A stretch of 64,000 nucleotides of DNA from CAWGMT01 sp963823675 (lineage in GTDB: Bacteria; Planctomycetota; Planctomycetia; Isosphaerales; Isosphaeraceae): positions 124,001 through 188,000 of the forward strand of contig CAWGMT010000006.1 in assembly GCA_963823675.1 (NCBI GenBank). Direction: 5' to 3'. Below the pieces are notes generated by a model. It worked only from the letters and a program-made list of their open reading frames with translations. It did no database searches and had not been told where the DNA came from. The translations under genes were made by a program, and so were the position numbers. This document shows, piece after piece, positions 17,183 through 23,924 of the stretch. How positions within the stretch are numbered: position 1 is the first letter of the stretch; each line of letters begins with the position of its first letter.

Positions 17183-17959
17183 CTAGCTCGAGGCAGCCTC
17201 CAGGCCCCACTGATTCCTCAGTTTCTTGGCTTCCTGCTCGTACTCGTTGAGCCCGGTGGTCGGGTCGAAAGAACAGTACAAAACCGGCAAGACCCAACCG
17301 CTCGTTTGGGAGATTGCTGGGCCGACGACGCGACGCAGTGTCTCGTCACCTGAATGCAGCGTCGCTATTGAAGACCACGGCAGTCCAGCGACCTCAGCCA
17401 AATCAACCCGCTTGCCCAGGGGCACCGTCATGCGGCCCTTTCTGACGGCGGCGAAGTCCATGGGTGGCACTTCTAGGTCGATCCGTTTCGGGTCACTTCC
17501 CGGCCACTCCACGACCTCAACGTGAAGCCCACGCTTCGTCGCCGCTTTCAGCACCAAGGCGGCGACGGTCGCTCGATGACAGATGATCTTGCCGTCCCAT
17601 CTGGGCCATTGGCAACTACAGAAAAAGAGAAGGCGTTGCTTGTGCCGGGCCGATTCGATGGCGACGTCCAGAAGCTCATTTGCCGCGGTGGGATCGGCGA
17701 TCTGGATCTTTGGCCCGGTCCTGGTCTCGATAAACTTGTTCCCCAGCGACTTCATCCACCGGTGTCGGTCCTGGCCCAGCAGTCTCTCGAAAGCTGGTCC
17801 GGTGAATCCAGCCGCCCTGACTGACCGCCTGAAGCGGATGTCGACGAAGATCGGCGGCTGGAACCCCCGGCTGGTTTCGACCGCATCGACGGCCTCGACA
17901 AGATTGGGAGTGTGATTGCCCCAGCCGTAGTAGCCCCAGGTGAAGAGGGTCGTAGTCAT
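17183..17959 (-). CDS. DUF488-family protein
   Basis: The protein of 258 residues resembles the DUF488 family: an N-terminal beta strand with FTWGYYGWGNH, then FVDIRFRRSVRAAGFTG, which matches the family's conserved D-x-R, and later LLFFCSCQWP followed by CHRATVAALV, in the place of the Cys and CHR motifs of the family. These motifs suggest a small nucleic-acid or metal-binding enzyme, but no reaction is established for the family. Its start codon overlaps the stop of the Mod fragment (ATGA), so it is the last gene of the restriction-modification-like operon. DUF488 genes are often found in defence loci, which fits this position. Confidence 0.7.
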   Translation of the reverse strand: MTTTLFTWGYYGWGNHTPNLVEAVDAVETSRGFQPPIFVDIRFRRSVRAAGFTGPAFERLLGQDRHRWMKSLGNKFIETRTGPKIQIADPTAANELLDVAIESARHKQRLLFFCSCQWPRWDGKIICHRATVAALVLKAATKRGLHVEVVEWPGSDPKRIDLEVPPMDFAAVRKGRMTVPLGKRVDLAEVAGLPWSSIATLHSGDETLRRVVGPAISQTSGWVLPVLYCSFDPTTGLNEYEQEAKKLRNQWGLEAASS

Positions 17960-18361
17960 GGGATCGGAATCCTGCCGGTTTTGGCCAGTTCATGGCCGCT
18001 GTTGTCGGGCTTGGTGGTCTTGCGCGCCTCGATAGCGTCGATGATCACGCTGGGCTCGATGACTTCCTGGATGTAGATCGGGACGACGTCGAACTTCGAG
18101 CGGTTGCCGGTCCTGTTCGTCCTTGCCCTTCCAGACGAGCTGAGGGTCGAGCGACGGATCGCGCGGGTAGAGCATTTTCGCCGGCTCGGCTTCGTCAGCG
18201 GCAACGAAGTCGCGGAGCTCTTCGGTGGGGATGTTCTTGCGCGTTTCCTTGTGCCGGATGGCGTCAACTTCGGAAGGAGCGGCGGCGGGGTCTTTCTTTT
18301 GTTCGATGAGGGCGCGGGTGGCGTCGCGGATGATGACTGGTGTCTTTAGATCAAGATTCAT
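17956..18361 (-). pseudogene. N-terminal fragment of a Type III-like DNA methyltransferase (Mod), frameshifted
   Basis: From the ATG at 18361 the product shows the N-terminal region typical of Mod proteins that accompany this type of Res: RHKETRKNIPTEELRDFV, then YPRDPSLDPQLVWKGKDEQD. About 18092 the frame breaks (one extra or two missing bases) and continues as VVPIYIQEVIEPSVIIDAI. It then ends after about 25 more residues at 17956. The catalytic part with the DPPY and FxGxG motifs is absent, so no methylation can come from this gene. The start overlaps the end of the nucleotidyltransferase gene by 11 bases, and the stop overlaps the DUF488 start by four. The neat junction suggests either a deletion that by chance restored coupling or a short protein that is still translated. 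Confidence 0.65.
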
Positions 18362-18686
18362 AGACAAGCCGCGCCGATGCAAGGATCTGCTCACGCCAGG
18401 GCGAGGGTGTGCTGTCCCGGATGCCGCCCCGGGATGCAACGTGGACTTTCCGGTGCACCGACCCCCAGAGGTCATTCTCGAGCAAGTCGAGCTTCGAGCC
18501 CCACGGGCCGAAGTCGTTATTCAGGAACTCGACAAGGAATTCGATCTCTTCTCCGGACGCCGGGTCGCCTTCCAGGATCGGGCCGTGGACCCAGAGTTGG
18601 GACACCCCATGACGTCTGCACGCCTCGGCAATGCGATCGAGGGGGAGTTTCGTTGCCAGGTCAGCTTGGGACGCGCTCGTGCTCAT
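18351..18686 (-). CDS. MNT-like minimal nucleotidyltransferase with degenerate active site
   Basis: A protein of 111 residues following the plan of minimal nucleotidyltransferase (MntA-like) proteins: LDRIAEACRRHGVSQLWVHG at the start, a central FLVEF strand and a C-terminal helix. In active members the first part ends in FGS and the strand has S-D-x-D. Here the motif is HGPILEGDP and G-E-E-I-E, so both the Gly-Ser and the two metal-binding Asp are changed. Enzyme activity is therefore unlikely. The start ATG overlaps the stop of res (TGATG), and its end overlaps the mod fragment, so it is translated with the operon. It might serve as a binding partner or be decaying with the system. Confidence 0.7.
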   Translation of the reverse strand: MSTSASQADLATKLPLDRIAEACRRHGVSQLWVHGPILEGDPASGEEIEFLVEFLNNDFGPWGSKLDLLENDLWGSVHRKVHVASRGGIRDSTPSPWREQILASARLVYES

Positions 18687-20335
18687 CACACAACCTCCGC
18701 CGTCGCGCGACGGTTTGCTTCGGCCCGAATCAACTTCACCACATCATCATACGGATCGGTGATTTCCACGAAAACCCAGCGCCCGAATCCCCCGTGATTG
18801 TTCACGGCCGGAACCCGGCGAGTGCGAGACGTCGCCGTCTTGGCTTCCTTGTCCTTGTCCCGCTCGCCGGTCACCTCGACGATCAGGTTGAGAAGGTCGT
18901 TCTTACCGCGGCCGTCATCGAGCCGTACGAGGAAATCTGGGTAATACTGCCGCTCGACGCCGTTGACAGTATACGGAATGGTGAAGCCCAGGCTCTGGTT
19001 CTTGACGTAGGAGACGACCTCCGGCATGTATTCAAGCTCCTGGGCCAGCTTGAATTCCCATCCGCTGTCACCGGCGACGTGCGAGACGTGGCATTTATCG
19101 GCCCGCGTCTTGTACGTCTCGCGGATCGTGTGGAAGTCAACGTACTTGGTGGTGCCGACCGTTTCGTGAGGCCGGAGAATCGGCTTGAGTGTCGGCGCTC
19201 GATCGGCCGATGAGACGATCGATCGGTAGATCCGGTCGGCTGCCTCGTGGCCGAATCGGACGAAGAAAAGAAGCTGAGGGAACGTGCCGCAATTGCAGGT
19301 CAGGCATTCGCCGAGCCAGCGATTGGTGATCGCCAGAAGCTGGGGGAAGAGCCAGGGCTTGTCGTGCCCCGCATCGTCGCGGAAGTATTTCTCCAGCGTG
19401 AGCTTGGCCAGGCGGAAAGCGACCTCGTTCGGCCGGCGCTGTTTCAAGTCGTCGAGCGTATCGACCCGGAGTTCGCCCACGATTCCCTCGACCTCGGTCT
19501 TGGTCGCGAGGTCGGCGTTGGTGATGGTAAACTTGGCGTCGCCGTTGAACCGGGCAGTGAGGCGCTCGCCGGGCAGTTCGTAGCGGTATCCCAGGAGGCG
19601 AGGCCAGGTGATCGCACGGGCGATCCGGTCGGCGAGCGCGTGAACGCGGGTCGGCGTCGGGCCCGGCTTGGGCTGCTTGGTGGTGCCGGAACAGGGCAGG
19701 AACGAGAACGGCACGCCGTAGACGTCGGCGTATTCCGGCTCGAATTTCACCTCGTCGTTGATGTTGGTGAACCGGCGGTCCTTGGGCTCGGCGATCTTGT
19801 TCAGGGCGTGCCAGGCGATGAGCATTGCCATGACGACCGTCTTGCCCGAGCCGGTCGCCATCTTCATGGCGACGCGGTTAAGTCCGGGGTTTGACGACTC
19901 GTTGGCATCGCGAAGCCAGTTGTCGATCGAGTTGTCGCCGACCTTCCTGGCGGACTCGGTGAGGTAGATCAGCGTTTCGAGGGCCTCAACCTGGCAGAAG
20001 AAGACCTTGTTCTCCCGGTCCGGGTTGGTCCAGTACTGGAGGAGCTTGCGCGTGACCTGGGTGGCGCCTTGATACTCGCCTTCGCGCCAATGCTTGACCC
20101 GTTCGCGGATGCGGTTAACCTGGTCGTTCGGCTGGATCCGGTCTTGGGTCCACTGCGTTTCGAACTGGAGCTGCTTGCCCTTTTTCTTGGGCGGGGGGAT
20201 GGGGACGAAATAGGCGCTTGCTCGCCGGGTCTCGACGATCTCATTGGTAATGCCTTCGTCGCCGAAACGGAAGTGCCGGTCTGGTTCCCGGAAGGGTGAG
20301 TTCAGGATTGGGTTCTCGATCAGGGTATCCGCCAT
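18686..20335 (-). CDS. Type III-like restriction endonuclease (Res) with deleted helicase core
   Basis: The 549-residue product begins as a DEAD/DEAH helicase-nuclease of the BPTD_3080-like restriction family: DTLIENPILNSPF, EIVETRRASAYFVPI, and Walker A MATGSGKTVVMAMLIAW. After DRRFT (about 19767) it jumps to VKFEPEYADVYGVPFSFLPC, which in full relatives lies several hundred residues later. The DEAH box and motifs III to VI are missing. The C-terminal nuclease region is kept (QYYPDFLVRLDDG and LIVEVTGERDKDK, then PAVNNHGGFGRW). Full relatives are near 1000 residues, so an in-frame deletion of roughly 350-450 residues is inferred. Start ATG at 20335 has AGGAG seven bases upstream. DNA translocation should be lost. 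Confidence 0.8.
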   Translation of the reverse strand: MADTLIENPILNSPFREPDRHFRFGDEGITNEIVETRRASAYFVPIPPPKKKGKQLQFETQWTQDRIQPNDQVNRIRERVKHWREGEYQGATQVTRKLLQYWTNPDRENKVFFCQVEALETLIYLTESARKVGDNSIDNWLRDANESSNPGLNRVAMKMATGSGKTVVMAMLIAWHALNKIAEPKDRRFTNINDEVKFEPEYADVYGVPFSFLPCSGTTKQPKPGPTPTRVHALADRIARAITWPRLLGYRYELPGERLTARFNGDAKFTITNADLATKTEVEGIVGELRVDTLDDLKQRRPNEVAFRLAKLTLEKYFRDDAGHDKPWLFPQLLAITNRWLGECLTCNCGTFPQLLFFVRFGHEAADRIYRSIVSSADRAPTLKPILRPHETVGTTKYVDFHTIRETYKTRADKCHVSHVAGDSGWEFKLAQELEYMPEVVSYVKNQSLGFTIPYTVNGVERQYYPDFLVRLDDGRGKNDLLNLIVEVTGERDKDKEAKTATSRTRRVPAVNNHGGFGRWVFVEITDPYDDVVKLIRAEANRRATAEVV

Positions 20336-21085
20336 CGCGCACTCCTGCGTCGCCATTGACAAACGTACATAATGGCACAGCGTTGAGTCCGCGTCAACGA
20401 TACTCACGGCGAGGTCGTGTCTCAAATAAAAATCGGAAGCCCTTACGCGGTAAAGTCTCGACCGATTGGCGCGTCGCTTGAGCCACTCGCCTCTTGCTGG
20501 TTCGATTAATCTGGAGAGCGAGAACCGACCCTCAACGGCGAGGCGCCCGAACGGTTTTCACGGCGTCAAGGGTGTCAGTCTCCGCGTGGTTGCACCTGCT
20601 CCAATCGCGCCTTGATTGAAACCGTGAGAGCGGAGACAGGCGGAGCGATTTATGTCGATATCCGCTAGCCTTCAGACGCCGATTCCCCGCGCCAGCCGTT
20701 TCATGCTCCACGTCTCGCCCGCCATTCCTGCGCCCATTACCGGAGTCAACGGCAGCGTTGGGTGATTGCAGCAGAAGTTGCACAAGGGCGGCAGGAACCG
20801 ACACGGCGCCGATTGCAACGATCATGCGGCTTAACCATCCCGCATTCGGGTAATACTGCCTTGAAACATCCCGTAATTGCACTATATTCTTAAATATGCC
20901 AACTCTGTGCTGCCTGAAACGTCCGGTGGAGCTCGCCCATCTTCGCGCGGTAGAGCATGAAACGCCACGCCCTGAAGCGGCCGCCGGCCGGCTGGTCCTG
21001 CTCACGCGCTGCTCGAAAACCAACGTGGCGCCCCGTGTGCGGCCGGAACGCGAAACACCGAACCCCCAGAACCAACGAGCCCAAA
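20336..21085. other. Long intergenic region upstream of res and of the repeat-tailed gene
   Basis: No gene is supported. Frames here have no recognisable products. A possible promoter TTGAAA (20861-20866), 18 bases, TATTCT (20885-20890) points to the gene starting at 21086. Short inverted GTCTCCGC/GCGGAGAC segments near 20578 and 20630 are the only further structure noticed. Confidence 0.4.
20861..20890 (+). promoter_or_regulatory. Candidate promoter TTGAAA-N18-TATTCT
   Basis: The hexamers are close to consensus and the local sequence is AT-rich compared with its surroundings. It lies 196 bases before the ATG at 21086, which would leave a long leader. Confidence 0.35.
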
Positions 21086-23272
21086 ATGAGTAGCGCACGC
21101 AAGACCGCCGCCAACGGCCGGAACGCCAAGAAAAGCAAAGGCCCCAGGACGGTCGAGGGCCGGAATGTCGCGCGCCGCAATGCGCTCAAGCATGGGCTGA
21201 CTGCCGAGACGCTCGTCGTGGAGGGGGAGGACGCCGACGAGTTCCGGTTTACGGCCAACGCGCACGGCGCCGTCTTCCGGCCCCGCAACGACGTCGAGGT
21301 CGAACTCGTCAGGACGTTCACCATCGCCGCCTGGCGGCGCCAGCGCTGCGCGAGTACCGAGACTGCCATGGTGAACCGGTACATCCGCGACTCCCAGCTC
21401 GCCGAGGAGGTCATCGAGCAGCAAGACGCGCTGGCCCTGGGCGACCGGCTCTTCTTTGACAGTCAAGACCTCTGGCAGCTCTATCCCGATCCGACCATGA
21501 ATGGCGCTCCCTTATCCAAGCGGCGCAACGAGGTTCCCGGCTCGCCGGACCTGCCGGCGCGGCTGGTCAACGAACTCGAATCCACCTCCGCGGGCTGCCG
21601 GTGGCTTCTTGACCGCTGGAACGACCTGAAAACACGCAACCAGCCATTCAATAACTGGCAGGCGTCTGACAAATTCAAAGCGATCCGCCTGCTGGGCAAG
21701 CAGCCGCTCGACGTGCTGCATGATACCACCGGCGACTTGATGGCCGTCTTTCTTGGCTCCTACGCCGTTTACCCGCAGAACAAAAGCCCTTTCAGCGAGC
21801 TGCGCTGCGAGCTGGGCGACGACCAGTTTCCCGCGGTTCGCAGGCAGTTGGAGGTGATGGACATCGAGCGGCGTCTGCCGGTGGGCGAAACCGCCGGCCG
21901 GCAGCTCTTGGACGATCTGATCGCGCGGCGGACCCGGCGGCTGGAGCAGCTCGCCTTGAAGCACAAGGCGCGAGCCGAGGCTGAAGCCGCCGAGTCAACG
22001 CGCCGGCTGGCCTTCGACCCCGGCGCGGCCGCCGACAAGGTGCGGCGCTACGAGGACGCCTCGATCCGCCGGATGACGCGAGCCTGCGAGGACCTGGCCA
22101 AGCTTCGCCGGTCCGGCATACTCGACGAGGATGCGGATGTGGAGCCCGGACTCCCCGACGCGCCGCGAGGCCGTGACCCGAGCTCATCCGGCGAATTGTT
22201 GGGAGACGGCGCCGATCTTGATCGATGCGAGCAGCCGGAAAGCGGCGCGGGCGGCGAGAGCAGCGGCACAGGGGACGAAGGCAGTTGGGACGCACCGCCG
22301 CCGATGTCGGAAACCACGGTCGCCGGTTGGCTGGCCACGGTCCACGCAGAGCGGCTCGGCTCGGGCGAAAACACCGATAGGCAACCGGACGCGCCACAAG
22401 AAGCATCGGGATCCCCAGCCGCCGTGCAGGCACCCGAGACCACGGTTGACGGTCCGCGCTCCACCTTCAACGGTAACTCGGGGCAGTGGAATGCATTGCT
22501 GCTCTTAGTTTGTTTTTTGTCGTTCGCGGGCAGCGAACGCCTGGCAGCATTCCACGGAGGTCAATTGAGGCCTTCCCAAGTAAAGCATCACGCGGAGCGT
22601 GATGACTGCTCAGATTGCCGGAGGGTGACCGCACATGTCGGAACCACGCGCGGCGAGAGTATCCAAATCACCTTGCACGATTCGGGGAGGGCGAGCCTCC
22701 CGGCGAGCCGATCGCCGAGGCGGCTCGGCCGGAGCCTCGCCCTCCCAGGATCACGAATGCTCATTCAGACCGGTGAGCGACGACCGACGCGCAGCGAAGC
22801 AGCCGCGCGAAACGAAGCCACGGCAATTTGTGGCGGTCGTGCCGGCTCGGCCGACCGCTTGACGGTCGCCGCACCCACCGGGAACGCACGCGGCGTCAGC
22901 GTCCATACCGGCGAACAACGGCTGACGCGCGGCGAAACATCCGCGCGAATCAAAGCCACGGCAATTGGTAGCGATTCCGCCGAGTATTCCGCTCTGATTC
23001 GCCTTGCACAATTCCGGGAGGGCGAGCCTCCCGGCGAGCCATTCTTCAAGGCGGCTCGGCCGGAGCCGCGCCCTCCGAGGATCAAACAAGGCCATTCAGC
23101 GGGATCCGCCCGCATGAGGCAGACCAGGAATACAGCCTTTCGTGATCGCTCAGTCGGGTTCCGTGATGTTCAAGAAGCGAACCATGAGGAACGCAGGAAA
23201 CCAGGAAGAGCCCAGTCTGGCCTTTTCCCGCCTTCATGCCTTCCTCAGATTGTCATTGCCGCATTCGGCTGA
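21086..23272 (+). CDS. Planctomycete hypothetical protein with GPRT-EGR-NALKHGL motif and repeat-derived tail
   Basis: The first part is recognisable as a family widespread in planctomycetes but without known function: a Lys/Arg-rich N-terminus, then KSKGPRTVEGRNVARRNALK with HGLTAETL, a long helical region with AWRRQRC, RLFFDSQDLWQLYPDP and SAGCRWLLDRWNDLK, and a basic helix-rich segment to about residue 360. The ATG at 21086 is the start of the conserved part. After about residue 465 (22480) the sequence loses the character of a protein and passes through dispersed DNA repeats. These include the hairpin at 22586 and two copies of a 100-bp repeat, giving stretches such as FREGEPPGEP. I infer that the original stop was lost, so that up to a third of the 728 residues is translated repeat DNA. 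Confidence 0.6.
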   Translation: MSSARKTAANGRNAKKSKGPRTVEGRNVARRNALKHGLTAETLVVEGEDADEFRFTANAHGAVFRPRNDVEVELVRTFTIAAWRRQRCASTETAMVNRYIRDSQLAEEVIEQQDALALGDRLFFDSQDLWQLYPDPTMNGAPLSKRRNEVPGSPDLPARLVNELESTSAGCRWLLDRWNDLKTRNQPFNNWQASDKFKAIRLLGKQPLDVLHDTTGDLMAVFLGSYAVYPQNKSPFSELRCELGDDQFPAVRRQLEVMDIERRLPVGETAGRQLLDDLIARRTRRLEQLALKHKARAEAEAAESTRRLAFDPGAAADKVRRYEDASIRRMTRACEDLAKLRRSGILDEDADVEPGLPDAPRGRDPSSSGELLGDGADLDRCEQPESGAGGESSGTGDEGSWDAPPPMSETTVAGWLATVHAERLGSGENTDRQPDAPQEASGSPAAVQAPETTVDGPRSTFNGNSGQWNALLLLVCFLSFAGSERLAAFHGGQLRPSQVKHHAERDDCSDCRRVTAHVGTTRGESIQITLHDSGRASLPASRSPRRLGRSLALPGSRMLIQTGERRPTRSEAAARNEATAICGGRAGSADRLTVAAPTGNARGVSVHTGEQRLTRGETSARIKATAIGSDSAEYSALIRLAQFREGEPPGEPFFKAARPEPRPPRIKQGHSAGSARMRQTRNTAFRDRSVGFRDVQEANHEERRKPGRAQSGLFPPSCLPQIVIAAFG
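22586..22604. repeat. Short palindromic repeat (GCGGAGC-core hairpin), copy 3
   Basis: The stem CATCACGC/GCGTGATG closes the loop GGA. It is the same stem as the hairpin at 1150-1168, in the other orientation. Confidence 0.6.
22672..22771 (+). repeat. 100-bp dispersed palindromic repeat, copy R1
   Basis: The unit begins CTTGCACGATTC, has a left arm GGAGGGCGAGCCTCCCGGCG and continues to a right arm that is nearly its reverse complement, then AGGATCACG and a CATTCAGACC end. It can fold into one long imperfect hairpin. Similar units lie at 23003, 29981 and, inverted, at 43199. R1 lies inside the open frame of the gene 21086-23272. Confidence 0.75.
22769..22966 (+). repeat. Direct repeat pair of about 60 bp
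   Basis: Two related segments, about 22769-22829 and 22905-22966, share ACCGG(T/C)GA, GACGCGC and AAAGCCACGGCAATT-like blocks in the same order. They lie between repeat copies R1 and R2, so R1 and R2 appear to be part of a larger duplicated block. Confidence 0.45.
23003..23099 (+). repeat. 100-bp dispersed palindromic repeat, copy R2
   Basis: The copy starts CTTGCACAATTCCGGGAGG and ends near CAAGGCCATTCAGC. The two arms are separated by ATTCTTCAAGGC. It lies 330 bp after R1 in the same orientation. Confidence 0.75.
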
Positions 23273-23696
23273 GCTGGCTGCGAACAGGTCTTCTGCTCCT
23301 TGATCGTTGGAACCCGAAACTCCCTCTTTGACAATTTGGCCGTTGGTGACTCCGGCCCGCGCTTGCGCCCGCGGGCCGGACTGTCTTGTGTGCGGCGGAC
23401 GACGCGCACCGCGCGTTCCCCGACGTGTCGTCCGTCGACGCGGGACTCCGCCTTATCGGGGCGGGCCTCCCACGGGAGCGAATCACGGGGAGAGCATGCC
23501 TCACGGCAAGCGCGAATTCCCAGCACCCCACCCTGGCACTGCCGGAAAGAACGAGACGGCACAGATTCGTATGGGCTCGCTCTTGAGCCAGTCTTGGATT
23601 TCCGTATAATGTAAGCTTTTCAATAAACGGTGCAACCTTTATAAACTCTTTGGGAGAAGCAGCCAATGATTTCCCGACAGCCTCAGAGGAGAACGC
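23273..23696. other. Intergenic region upstream of the small basic protein
   Basis: No recognisable gene. A GC-rich hairpin with an 11-bp perfect stem lies at 23351-23361 and 23370-23380 with an 8-base loop. It has no T run. The promoter at 23583-23610 occupies the downstream part. Confidence 0.4.
23583..23610 (+). promoter_or_regulatory. Strong promoter of the 29-residue basic protein gene
   Basis: TTGAGC (23583-23588), 16 bases, TATAAT (23605-23610). The arrangement is the same as at citrate synthase copy 2. The start codon is 87 bases downstream, leaving an AT-rich leader. Confidence 0.65.
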
Positions 23697-23786
23697 ATGG
23701 CCAGTCGCCGCCGAGGTAAAGGACGTCGCAAGGTCGGCCGCAAGAAGCGCCGGATGCGCAGCCGGATCCGTCATCGCAAGAAATGA
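23697..23786 (+). CDS. 29-residue highly basic protein, possibly ribosome-associated
   Basis: A tiny gene with strong expression signals: the promoter at 23583-23610, AGAGGAGA immediately before the start, and an ATG at 23697. The product (first residues MASRRRGKGRRKVGRKKRRM) has about 20 Arg or Lys among 29 residues and ends RIRHRKK. Size and composition resemble very small ribosomal proteins such as bTHX or the COX24/bL37-like group, but the sequence is too short to assign to either. The codon choice is that of a well-expressed local gene. I consider coding very likely and a role in RNA or ribosome binding an inference. It is easily missed by annotation with a length cut-off. Confidence 0.7.
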   Translation: MASRRRGKGRRKVGRKKRRMRSRIRHRKK

Positions 23787-23924
23787 TCTAATCGTACACG
23801 CGGCTCGATCCTTCCGCCCTGTTCCGAGTCGTGCCCACCATGCCGGTCGATCGCTCTTAAGGCACGAGCGCTTCGGTGAGATGATAGCACCCGCCGCGGG
23901 CCGCAACCGAAAGCTGATTCTGCC

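Noticed and set aside
20532..21098. 188-codon minus-strand frame in the region before the hypothetical gene
   Set aside because: Composition is arbitrary (Arg/Ser-rich), no ribosome binding site, no family, and it overlaps the promoter of the gene at 21086.
23484..23610. Short frame ending at the promoter of the 29-residue protein
   Set aside because: It ends inside the TATAAT element and has no similarity I can name.
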